From assembly GCA_016793445.1 (NCBI GenBank), contig JAEUME010000006.1, positions 94,570 to 158,569 on the forward strand: DNA of 64,000 nt, in the 5' to 3' direction. The notes below the pieces were generated by a model, which was given only the letters and a program-made list of their open reading frames with translations, was not told the origin of the DNA and ran no database searches. The position numbers were made by a program, and so were the translations under genes. Below are positions 8,871-16,395 of this stretch, one piece after another; position 1 is the stretch's first letter; every line of letters begins with the position of its first letter. The DNA is from Hyphomicrobium sp. GTDB taxonomy: Bacteria; Pseudomonadota; Alphaproteobacteria; Rhizobiales; Hyphomicrobiaceae.

Positions 8871-11450
8871 TTAGAGATCGCGGCGGAACACGTGGCTGCG
8901 TGCCGTGGCAAGCTTGTCCCATCCTGGTCGGTGCTGAAGCTCTGACTTGCGTACATTGACCAGGGCCGTGTTGTAGGCAAACGCCCCGGCCGGGCTCGGC
9001 TCGTCAAGAGTGAGAAAGTCCGGGTTGCCCGCGCGGTCCACGCCTTTTTCGTCCAAGTCCATCCACGCTCCCTCATGCAGCACAGTCACACCGGGCATGC
9101 AGCGCTCGGTCACATAGGCCGGCACGACGCACTTGCCGCGATCATTCCAGACCTCAACTGTGTCACCGGTCTTGATGCCGAGCTTCTTTGCATCCGATGC
9201 ATTGAGCGTCAGCTCCTGATCGTAAGTCTCTCTGAGCCACGGGATGTTGTTGAAGATCGAATGTGTCCGGTGGCGCGGATGCGGACTGATGAGATGGAAT
9301 GGGAAGTCTTTGATCTTGGGACTATTGAGGCTCTCCCACGGCTCGATCCACTTCGGTATTGCCGGAATCTCATAACCGTACTGCGTTTTGGCCCAGTCCG
9401 TGATGCCGCCAAGGACGCTGGAGAAGATCTCAATCTTGCCCGACGGAGTCTGGAATGGGATGCCCTTCTCGATCTGATCCTGGAAGGCGATGTGCGGGCG
9501 AGACAGCTTGAATTTATAGACGCCGCGCTTCTTGAACTCCTCCCAGCTCATAGTGACACCCTGGTGTCCCATGACGCGATCGTGCCACCAAGCCGACAGG
9601 TAGGCCTCGTCAACCTCATCGTCGTTGAAAAAGTAGTCGCGTGAAGCCCGGGGATTGTAACCGGGACCGAAGCCAAGACGATAGGCCAGTTCGGTGAAGA
9701 CCTGGAAGTCGGTCTTCGATTCACCCATGGGTGCAATGACTCTCGGCCGGTGAATGTAGTAGTGCCCCTTGTACCAGGGCAGCGCTACGTCGTGACGCTC
9801 GAAGTGTGTTGCGATGGGCAGAAGATAGTCGGCCCAGATGCCTGTCGGTGTGATGGTCGAATCCATGCACACAAGAAGACTTTCCTTCTCCCCCTCGGCC
9901 TCCAATTTGCGAATGGCTTCGATCTCTTTGTTGATGTTCGTGAGCTGGTTCAGCCAGTCCGAGCCCTGCCAGAAGATCCCGCGGATATTGGGGATGGCGC
10001 CGTCAAGGTGATCGGTCCGCGGCCAGCAGCCGATCTCCTCCCGCCTAACGTTCGGATAATTCAAAACGCAGTGAGCCCACCGATCCGATTTGATGGAGCA
10101 GTACCAGACGTTCGCGAATTCGTCGTAGGGATAGGCAACGGCCTCGGCATGGAATGCCTTGCCAACGCCTTCGGAGCTGCCACCGAGCACGCCGATATTG
10201 CCAGTGAGCGCTTGCAACGCCGCGGCCATGCGGCTGTACTGTTCGCCGTAGGCGTTCCTGCCGGGAGACCAGGACGCTTTCAGCGCAGCTGGCTTTGTCG
10301 TCGCGTACATCTCCGCGAGCTTTTTGATGTCGTCAGCTTTGACGCCGCAGATGGGCTCCGCCCATTCCGGTGTCTTCGCCTGGCCATCGCGCACGCCGAG
10401 AATGTAGTCCTTGAAGCTCTCCCGATCTTTGGCCCATTCAGGCATCGTGCCGGGATCCATGCCCTGCACGAATTTGTCGATGAACGGCTGGTCTTGGAGC
10501 CCTTTGTCATAAATGTGGTGGGCCATCGCCGCGAGCATGGCGGCGTCGGTGTTCGGCTTGATTGGGATCCACCACGCATCATAGACAGCTGCAGAGTCGG
10601 TATACTGGGGATCGACGAGAACAAACTTGCAGCCGCGCTGCTTGGCAAGCCGCATGTAATAGAACGTGTTGCCGCCGTGGAAGGTGTAGGCCGGATTCCA
10701 ACCCCACATGATGATGAGCTTCGACTGGGCGAAGGTATCGTCCTCGTTGCCATCCTCGATCGTGCCGAATGTCATGCGCGAGGAGAACGTGGTGCCTTGA
10801 TATGACGGCACCGACCAGGAACTCGTCCGGCATCCGAACATGCCGAGAAATCGGCCAAGCAGCCCTTCGATCTGATCCGACTTATGCAGCACGCCGTAAG
10901 ACGCGCCGGCGTAGCTTTGATCAACGAGGGCCATGGGCCCGTATTTCTGCTTGAGGTAGACCATGCGTTCTGCGATTTCCCCAAGCGCCTCATCCCAAGA
11001 AACGCGCTTGAACTTCGCTTCGCCTCGTCGTCCAACGCGCTTCATCGGGTAGAGCAGCCGCTCAGGCGAGTACAAGCGCGCACGATAGGAACGGCCGCGG
11101 AGGCAGGCGCGCAGCAAAGGCTCCTCCTCGGTATCTTTGCCGAACTCGCCGCCTTCCTGATAGCGGCCGTCATCGGTCGATAAACGAACGATCACGTCGC
11201 CCTTCTTGTGAGCGACGAGCATGTGGCGTGAGCCGCAATTGTGGGCACAGCTCGTCACCACGGTCGTAAGTTCGTCGTCGCGCGGATAAGGCTCGTAGGC
11301 GAAGGCCTCTGCACGGTTCGACATGCCGCCCTGCGTGATCCCTGCGACGGTCGCGCCCGCTGCAGCAGTTCGCAAGAAGTCGCGACGGTTGAAGTTGATC
11401 GCGGATGCCCACGACTCGTGCCAGGAGCCCGCTTTCTTTGGATCGGTCAT
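8871..11450 (-). CDS. DmsA-like Tat-exported molybdopterin oxidoreductase, catalytic subunit
   Basis: The 859-residue product has a twin-arginine signal (NRRDFLRTAAAG, residues 21-32). An N-terminal cluster motif C68-x3-C72-x3-H76 is followed by C116 in LLRACLRGRS. DMSO-reductase-family core segments (WGWNPAYTFHGGNTFYYM, ALTGNIGVLGGSS) and a C-terminal dinucleotide-binding domain follow. Family members of this kind usually carry a third Cys where His76 lies here. Alignment by eye with E. coli DmsA places a Ser (in VPSYQG) at the molybdenum ligand position. The substrate (DMSO, another S- or N-oxide, or an oxyanion) cannot be read from sequence. The neighbours DmsB-like, TorD and a pentaheme cytochrome support a periplasmic respiratory enzyme. 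Confidence 0.9.
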   Translation of the reverse strand: MTDPKKAGSWHESWASAINFNRRDFLRTAAAGATVAGITQGGMSNRAEAFAYEPYPRDDELTTVVTSCAHNCGSRHMLVAHKKGDVIVRLSTDDGRYQEGGEFGKDTEEEPLLRACLRGRSYRARLYSPERLLYPMKRVGRRGEAKFKRVSWDEALGEIAERMVYLKQKYGPMALVDQSYAGASYGVLHKSDQIEGLLGRFLGMFGCRTSSWSVPSYQGTTFSSRMTFGTIEDGNEDDTFAQSKLIIMWGWNPAYTFHGGNTFYYMRLAKQRGCKFVLVDPQYTDSAAVYDAWWIPIKPNTDAAMLAAMAHHIYDKGLQDQPFIDKFVQGMDPGTMPEWAKDRESFKDYILGVRDGQAKTPEWAEPICGVKADDIKKLAEMYATTKPAALKASWSPGRNAYGEQYSRMAAALQALTGNIGVLGGSSEGVGKAFHAEAVAYPYDEFANVWYCSIKSDRWAHCVLNYPNVRREEIGCWPRTDHLDGAIPNIRGIFWQGSDWLNQLTNINKEIEAIRKLEAEGEKESLLVCMDSTITPTGIWADYLLPIATHFERHDVALPWYKGHYYIHRPRVIAPMGESKTDFQVFTELAYRLGFGPGYNPRASRDYFFNDDEVDEAYLSAWWHDRVMGHQGVTMSWEEFKKRGVYKFKLSRPHIAFQDQIEKGIPFQTPSGKIEIFSSVLGGITDWAKTQYGYEIPAIPKWIEPWESLNSPKIKDFPFHLISPHPRHRTHSIFNNIPWLRETYDQELTLNASDAKKLGIKTGDTVEVWNDRGKCVVPAYVTERCMPGVTVLHEGAWMDLDEKGVDRAGNPDFLTLDEPSPAGAFAYNTALVNVRKSELQHRPGWDKLATARSHVFRRDL

Positions 11451-11534
11451 ACGTCGCCTCCTTCAATTCGCCCTCGTCGTCCTCGCCTGAGAGCCTCGCG
11501 CAGGACTCGTTGCGCCAGCCCCTGCTTTCGACAC

Positions 11535-11723
11535 CTACTGCTGCGCCGGCGCCGCGGGCTTGTCACTGGGCGTGCCACCCATGCCCTGCTGCTCGTTGGT
11601 CTGCGTCTGTGCGGCGGGGGGCGGCTCTTTTTGCTCTTCGGGCTTCTGTTCCGAGCATGCAGCCGTCAACAGCACCGCCGCCGTCACGGCGCAGAGTGCG
11701 CTGATGCCTCTGGTTCTGATCAT
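11535..11723 (-). CDS. Small lipoprotein
   Basis: The 62-residue product has a short signal peptide ending in a lipobox (LLTAAC, Cys about 23). After it come only low-complexity Pro/Gln/Lys/Glu-rich residues. It would be anchored to a membrane as a flexible tether. It lies between the pentaheme cytochrome and the molybdoenzyme genes, co-oriented with both. Function unknown; a scaffold role near the respiratory complex is a guess. Confidence 0.6.
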   Translation of the reverse strand: MIRTRGISALCAVTAAVLLTAACSEQKPEEQKEPPPAAQTQTNEQQGMGGTPSDKPAAPAQQ

Positions 11724-11745
11724 TGGTTCATCTCCTCAATAACGA

Positions 11746-12627
11746 TCATTTGGCCTGAAGCTGGTACTCAGGCGCCGATTGCGTGGGGCGATCCTTCGCC
11801 CAATCGGGAACCTCGGGGTCCATTCCAGGCCACGCGTGACGCGGATAGGGGAAGCTGATGCGATACCACGCACGGCCGCCATGGCAGCCAAAACAGGTAT
11901 CGGCGTGCTCTTTGGCGTCGGCCTCGATGGCACTTGCATTGAGGTAGTTGACCTGATGGCGCACGGTGCGGAATTGCTCGGCGTGACAGGTCAGACAGCC
12001 GTTTGGCGCCTCAGGTGACTCGATCCCTTCGCGCAGCGCATGCCAGGGGTCTGTGCCAAGGCCCATGGCCTCGCCTGGAAACTTTCCATGGCACATCAGG
12101 CACGTCTTCGAAGGGTCTACGGCCTTGCGCAAGGCAAATGTCGCGGGACCTGCCGTGGCGTGCGTGCTCGGGGCCTCATCACGCGGATCGTTGCCCTGAT
12201 GACAGAAGTTGCATTTGAGATTCATGACCTTTGTCGCGAAGGGCGAATTCAGATGCCGCGCATGAAAGCTCATCTGTTCGCCTTCGTAGGTATCGAGCGT
12301 CTGGTACCAGGCCAGGGACTGACTGGCGGCTACACCGGCCTGCGAAGTTTCGCGCGGCTTGTGGTCGAGAATCTCGCGATGGCAGGCCACACATTGCTCG
12401 TTGCTGGCTGTCTCGATGGCGGGCTTGAAATGCAGAGGATGCCAGCGAGCGGCTTGGTAGTCTGTGATCGCAGCCAGCGCCTCGATAGCGTCAGCCTCTC
12501 CGGCCTGCGCACGCGCGGACGCAAGCGATTTGGAAAACAACAGTGCAAGGGCCATCGCGACGAGTAATGCCGCCGTCCAGAAAATCGTGGGCTTGGTCCC
12601 GCCGCTGCGCGGGTATCTGCCGCTCAT
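11746..12627 (-). CDS. Membrane-anchored pentaheme cytochrome c
   Basis: The 293-residue protein starts at the ATG at 12627, with GGGAG 8 nt upstream; a longer TTG start is less likely. One N-terminal hydrophobic helix (about 13-35) serves as anchor or signal. Five CxxCH heme motifs follow at about 79 (CVACH), 139 (CNFCH), 176 (CLMCH), 211 (CLTCH) and 245 (CFGCH). Extra His residues could be distal ligands. It is shorter than, and not obviously the same as, the pentaheme DorC/TorC quinol dehydrogenases. By position it is the likely link between the quinone pool or periplasmic carriers and the DmsAB-like enzyme, which has no membrane subunit here. Confidence 0.88.
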   Translation of the reverse strand: MSGRYPRSGGTKPTIFWTAALLVAMALALLFSKSLASARAQAGEADAIEALAAITDYQAARWHPLHFKPAIETASNEQCVACHREILDHKPRETSQAGVAASQSLAWYQTLDTYEGEQMSFHARHLNSPFATKVMNLKCNFCHQGNDPRDEAPSTHATAGPATFALRKAVDPSKTCLMCHGKFPGEAMGLGTDPWHALREGIESPEAPNGCLTCHAEQFRTVRHQVNYLNASAIEADAKEHADTCFGCHGGRAWYRISFPYPRHAWPGMDPEVPDWAKDRPTQSAPEYQLQAK

Positions 12628-12705
12628 TGCACGTGCTCCCGAATATGACACTTCCCGCCCCAATGACGTCCCGGCCGCAATGACGTCTCACCTTGGCATT
12701 GAGGA

Positions 12706-12745
12706 ATTCCGCACGCTGCGTTTGTGGAACCGCAGCGTGCGGAAT
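12706..12745. terminator. Strong intra-operon hairpin
   Basis: A perfect 15-bp inverted repeat (ATTCCGCACGCTGCG, loop of 10) lies between the Met-rich gene and the pentaheme cytochrome gene. There is no T-run after it. A smaller GGGGC/GCCCC stem follows at 12763-12781. It may be an attenuator or an RNA-stabilising stem that sets different levels of the first two products and the downstream enzyme genes. Confidence 0.5.
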
Positions 12746-12803
12746 GACCCAAACAGAAGGGGCAGCGGAAGAGCCCCCTCCGTTCGAGCGCAGATGTGGT
12801 GAC

Positions 12804-13181
12804 TTAGTGACCCTGCATGCCGCCCATGCCACCCATTCCGCCCATTCCTTGCTGGCCGCCCATGCCCTGCATGCCTTGCATTCCCGACATGCCGCCCATT
12901 CCGCCCATACCGGACATGCCGCCCATTCCGCCCATACCGGACATGCCACCCATGCCGCCCATACCGGACATGCCACCCATACCGGACATGCCGCCCATAC
13001 CGGACATGCCGCCCATGCCGCCCATTCCTTGCTGGCCACCCATGCCCTGCATGCCTTGCATTCCCGACATTCCACCCATTCCGCCCATACCCTGCTGCTG
13101 GGCTTCAGCGATGGCGGCGCCCGAGGCCATCAGGCCCACGGTGAGAAGCGCCAAACCTGCGTTGCGAATCTTCCTCGACAT
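12804..13181 (-). CDS. Secreted methionine/glycine triplet-repeat protein
   Basis: The 125-residue product starts at ATG 13181 (MSRKIRNAG) and carries a signal peptide cut near AIAEA. The whole mature part is (G/S/Q)-G-M triplets: about 29 Met in some 98 residues, interrupted by two GGQQ blocks and ending in QGH. There is no aromatic residue or Cys. Methionine-rich periplasmic proteins are known to bind Cu(I) or to act as oxidisable Met sinks repaired by Met sulfoxide reductases. Either role would fit next to a DMSO-reductase-family enzyme, but that is inference. It is the second gene of the sigma-54 operon. Confidence 0.72.
   Translation of the reverse strand: MSRKIRNAGLALLTVGLMASGAAIAEAQQQGMGGMGGMSGMQGMQGMGGQQGMGGMGGMSGMGGMSGMGGMSGMGGMGGMSGMGGMGGMSGMGGMGGMSGMQGMQGMGGQQGMGGMGGMGGMQGH
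12817..13098 (-). repeat. Coding tandem repeats of the Met/Gly protein
   Basis: The DNA consists of imperfect 9-bp units encoding (G/S/Q)GM. A longer block of about 69 bp occurs twice, at about 12841-12909 and 13021-13089, exactly 180 bp apart. This suggests growth by slippage and segmental duplication. Copy number may vary between strains. Confidence 0.8.
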
Positions 13182-13275
13182 CGTTCGTCTCCTCGTTGAT
13201 TTGTGCATCGCTTCGCCGTTGCGGCGGGGCCTGCCTCGATGCGCTCAGAAAACCGCAGCCCACGGTGTTCGGATC

Positions 13276-13656
13276 TCAGTTTTCCAGTGAGTGCGAATTT
13301 GTTGACTTGCCCGGAGGTTCGGCATGCAGCCCGCGAATGTCGTAGGGACCAGTCATGCCGCGGCGATTAAAGGGGGTGAACCAACCGCCCTGGTTGTCCA
13401 AGAAGCCGAGGCTGTGGGGGACAGGGGGCTCGATGCCTCGCAATGCCTCGGCATACCAAACTGGGGTCTTCTCAAACTGCTCCACACGCGGCGCGTTCTC
13501 GGGGCGGCGATCGGGAGTCGTTCCGGCAACGAAGTCGCTTCCGTAGCTGGTGGCGCAAAAACTCACTGAAGCCAAAGCGAATGCTGCAAGGCATAGCGCC
13601 TGCTCGACACAGCTTCCGGCATGTTTTCGCCGTTGGCCCGGACCCATCATGCTCAC
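13276..13656 (-). CDS. Small secreted protein of unknown function, first gene of the respiratory operon
   Basis: The 126-residue product is read from the GTG at 13656 (an ATG at 13650 is equally possible), with AGGAAG upstream. A hydrophobic segment around residues 19-40 looks like a signal peptide ending near SYGS. The mature part is rich in Pro, Gly and aromatics (for example GGWFTPFNRRGMTGPYDIRG) and has no heme or Fe-S motif. It is the first gene after the sigma-54 promoter. I do not recognise the family. Confidence 0.6.
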   Translation of the reverse strand: MSMMGPGQRRKHAGSCVEQALCLAAFALASVSFCATSYGSDFVAGTTPDRRPENAPRVEQFEKTPVWYAEALRGIEPPVPHSLGFLDNQGGWFTPFNRRGMTGPYDIRGLHAEPPGKSTNSHSLEN

Positions 13657-13697
13657 CCCACTTCCTGGCCGCTTTAGCGGTCTTCATTCGCGGAAGC

Positions 13698-13712
13698 GCA
13701 AGTTGCATGCCA
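13698..13712 (-). promoter_or_regulatory. Sigma-54 (-24/-12) promoter of the respiratory operon
   Basis: Read leftward, the site is TGGCATGCAACTTGC. It has the GG and GC dinucleotides separated by exactly 10 nt and matches the consensus TGGCAC-N5-TTGC except at the C of the -24 box. The predicted start would be near 13686, about 30 nt before the first gene. All ten genes downstream to 3066 share the strand, and the last is a sigma-54 activator with an intact GAFTGA loop. This makes the assignment much more likely than a chance match. Confidence 0.75.
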
Positions 13713-13770
13713 GCTGTAAGGGTTTATGAAAATATCGCGCCGTTCCAGAGTGTTGGGCAATCTTAGCGCG

Positions 13771-13856
13771 ATCAAACCGTTTTGATGGAAGGCGGAGGAA
13801 CGGACTCTTTGTCAGCCTCCTCTACCCGCTTAGGCCAACATTCCCCGCAATTGCGG
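13771..13856. promoter_or_regulatory. Candidate upstream activator sites for the NtrC-type regulator
   Basis: Two palindromes lie 60-145 bp upstream of the -24 element, where sigma-54 activators usually bind. One is ATCAAA-CCGT-TTTGAT at 13771-13786 and the other is CCGCAATTGCGG at 13845-13856. They do not share a motif, so at most one may be the real site. Confidence 0.35.
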
Positions 13857-13956
13857 CGATAACATTGAATGCCATTTTGGCAGCTCAGCGCGCGAGGTTG
13901 CATTTGTAGGGCCGAAAGCCGCCGATGAGCGCTGCACCCTGAAACTATCGCGCCCC

Positions 13957-14160
13957 ATGGAACACGCGTCAGCTCACCTACTGAGCACGACTGAAGGCGA
14001 TCAGCACTGTTTGCGGCTCAGCGCGAAACTGCCGAACACGGCACCTTGGCAAGTGCTTCGCGCGATGGAATATATCGAGGCGAACTGGGATCAGCCCATC
14101 TCCATTGAAGCGCTGGCTGAGGTGACGCAAAGCAGTGCCCCGACCAACATGAGGATAGAA
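13957..14160 (+). pseudogene. Truncated AraC-family regulator remnant
   Basis: Residues 30-62 of this frame (reading VLRAMEYIEANWDQPISIEA, then LAEVTQSSA) match the first helices of an AraC-type DNA-binding domain. The reading stops resembling the family right after the first helix-turn-helix, and the frame runs into the 3' end of the SulP gene on the other strand. The effector domain and second HTH are missing. It looks like a deletion remnant joined to the SulP end. Confidence 0.55.
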
Positions 14161-14161
14161 C

Positions 14162-15832
14162 TCAACCCTCCGTCTTGCCCGATAGATCGCGGATCGCTTG
14201 GCGCAATGTTGGAAAGAGACGTATCCGATAACCCTCAAATCCTCTGCCCTTCGCCCACAGTCCCCATTCAGTCGCCCGGCCAGCTGCATTCAGCATTATC
14301 CCGCGCGGCTCGAGTGCATCTGCTATTTCAACAAGAGTTATAAGCCCCGTTGCGTCGACAGCCGTCACCGGAAGCATATCGACCACCACATGACGAAGTC
14401 CGGGGCCCGCCGCATCGACAGCGCGGTGCAACTCGCGCCTGAAATATGATGCATTGAAGAATGTAATCGGCGCATTGAAGCGAAATAGAAGCAGACCCGG
14501 TACGGCCTGTGCCGTTTCATGGCGCTCAAGAGAGTGCAGCCCTGGGAAGCCCGCGACTTTGCCGAGTATCTCGACACGCGGCCGCGACATCAGCTTGATG
14601 AAGCGAAGGACAGAAAGAACCACGGCAAAAAGGATGGCGTTCACCGGCCCCACCACCACAACTCCCAAAGTCGCAAGGATGGAGAGCAGTCCCTCGATCG
14701 GGTCGATGCGATAGACAAGGCGCAGGCTGGCGACGTCGATCAGGGCAAGACCGGCCAAGACCAGCACGGCGCCAAGCGCCGCTTGCGGCACGTATTGAAG
14801 AGGGCCCGTAAAGAACATGGCAACCAGCGTCACGGCAGCCGCGGCCACGAGACCGACGGCGCGGGTCTTTCCCCCTGCAGTATCGGCGACGGCCGTGCGG
14901 GAACTCGCTCCGCTCACGGCGAAGCCTTGCAGCAGCGACGAGGCAATATTTGCCGCGCCAAGTGCGGCGAAATCCTGATCCGCATCGATCTCGTAGCCGT
15001 TCTTGGATGCAAACGCGCGCGCCGTCAGCATCATACTCGAAAAGGTCACGAGGGCGAGGCCTGCCGCCTCGGCCAAGAGCAACGGGAGTGTCGAGGCATC
15101 AACGTACGGGATCGCCGGCAGCGGCAATCCGGCAGGCACGGGGCCCACAATCTTCACGCCCATATCTGCAAGCCCGAAGAGCGGCACGGACAAACCGGCG
15201 AGTACCAACCCGGCAAGCGGCGCAGGCAGCCACCCAAGAACGTAGGGCACGATAGCCATGACCGCGAACGTCACAGACGCAACAGCGAGCGTCGGCCAGT
15301 GCGTTTCAGTTAGCCGCGTGGCTATCTCGATGACGCGCGACAGGGCACCACTCGCTTGCAGCGGTAATCCAAGGACTTTGTCGGCCTGTCCGAAAATGAT
15401 CGAGAGGGCGACTCCGTTGAGGAAGCCGATCAAAATCGGCTTCGACAGGAAATCCGCGAGGATGCCCAAGCGCAGAAAGCTGGCGCCTATGCAGAGAATT
15501 CCCGTAAGCAGCGCCAGCGTGGCCGACAGAGAGGCATAATTTTCCGCATCTCCCGCGGCGAGAGGCGCCACAGCCGCCGCAACCACGGCGCACGTTGCAG
15601 CATCGGGGCCGATGATGAGTTGGCGCGAACTTCCGAATATCGCGTACGCGACGAGAGGCAAAATAGTCGAGTAAAGACCGACCTCCGGGCGAAATCCCGC
15701 AAGTTGGGCATAAGCGATGCCGACCGGGACTGCCACCGCCGCAACTGCAAGACCGGCCCTCATGTCGGCCGGCGCATTCTCAACTTTGTACTGCGCAAGT
15801 TCAGCAAAGCCCGGCACGAAGCGCTCGATCAT
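14162..15832 (-). CDS. SulP-family anion transporter with STAS domain
   Basis: The 556-residue protein (ATG 15832) has the SulP layout. An N-terminal transmembrane core of about 10-12 helices begins with the signature AGLAVAAVAVPVGIAYAQLAG and GLYSTILPLVAYAIFGSSRQ. A C-terminal STAS domain (about 430-550) follows, with VVVDMLPVTAVDATGLITL. SulP proteins move sulfate or other anions such as bicarbonate; the substrate is not readable here. An arylsulfatase remnant beside it hints at a former sulfate-scavenging locus. Confidence 0.88.
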   Translation of the reverse strand: MIERFVPGFAELAQYKVENAPADMRAGLAVAAVAVPVGIAYAQLAGFRPEVGLYSTILPLVAYAIFGSSRQLIIGPDAATCAVVAAAVAPLAAGDAENYASLSATLALLTGILCIGASFLRLGILADFLSKPILIGFLNGVALSIIFGQADKVLGLPLQASGALSRVIEIATRLTETHWPTLAVASVTFAVMAIVPYVLGWLPAPLAGLVLAGLSVPLFGLADMGVKIVGPVPAGLPLPAIPYVDASTLPLLLAEAAGLALVTFSSMMLTARAFASKNGYEIDADQDFAALGAANIASSLLQGFAVSGASSRTAVADTAGGKTRAVGLVAAAAVTLVAMFFTGPLQYVPQAALGAVLVLAGLALIDVASLRLVYRIDPIEGLLSILATLGVVVVGPVNAILFAVVLSVLRFIKLMSRPRVEILGKVAGFPGLHSLERHETAQAVPGLLLFRFNAPITFFNASYFRRELHRAVDAAGPGLRHVVVDMLPVTAVDATGLITLVEIADALEPRGIMLNAAGRATEWGLWAKGRGFEGYRIRLFPTLRQAIRDLSGKTEG

Positions 15833-15971
15833 GACGTTATTATCTCCAATCGGACGCACTTCTCATTGCAACCTGGCAACGCACTGTTATATCGATTGAA
15901 ATACGCCGAATGACAGCCGTCGGGTTGAAAATTTCGCGAAAATAACAGGGAATTTTGCTGAGCGAACAGGG

Positions 15972-16136
15972 CGGTCCGGGTCCGACACATTGACTGGCGT
16001 GAACGATGCTGATTACAAGCCGCCGTTCGCGTTGACCGCTAGGCTAGACAAGCTGACGATCAAGATGAACCGCGCTCAGCTTTCGCCGGACGACATCAAG
16101 AAACTGGAAGCCGCCAAAAAGTCCTCGGCAGACTGA
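15972..16136 (+). pseudogene. C-terminal remnant of an arylsulfatase-type gene
   Basis: A rightward frame reads GSDTLTGVNDADYKPPFALT, then RLDKLTIKMNRAQLSPDDIKKLEAA, and ends at TGA 16134-16136. This resembles the extreme C-terminus of family S1 arylsulfatases (DTGxPVxDxDYxxPFxFTGKLDKLTI). No catalytic Cys region is present upstream. The rest of the gene has been lost next to the SulP promoter. Confidence 0.5.
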
Positions 16137-16395
16137 ACCGTTCCGACCAGGCGCTGATCGATCTCGGCTTCGGTCGCGGGGGCCGCTGCTCCGATGGAAC
16201 CTCTCGTCCCATTCTTAGCTCAAGCTGTCCGGGAGGTTTGGCGGTGACAGTTACAATTGAAAATTGACGTACGCGCAGCGCCGGGCTTGGAGTGTGCCCA
16301 TCGCTGCTGCATATCATGTACATTACGGTGGTTATCCCCGCATTCCTCAAGATCGGACCTAGCCCCTCGCTGATTTGTCGATTACTTTTTCGGGT
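16137..16395. other. Intergenic, no gene seen
   Basis: About 260 bp between the arylsulfatase remnant and the GT25 gene. I see no convincing reading frame, tRNA or terminator. It presumably holds the promoter of the four-gene cluster starting at 16396. Confidence 0.5.

Noticed and set aside
9750..10805. 351-codon open frame on the plus strand
   Set aside because: Antisense to the DmsA-like gene; composition is unlike a folded protein and no motif is seen.
12693..13290. Regular short repeats that could suggest a CRISPR array or non-coding tandem repeat
   Set aside because: Units are 9 bp with no unique spacers and keep one minus-strand frame encoding Gly-Met triplets behind a signal peptide. 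The His/Ala and Pro/Ile frames on the plus strand are by-products of the repeat.
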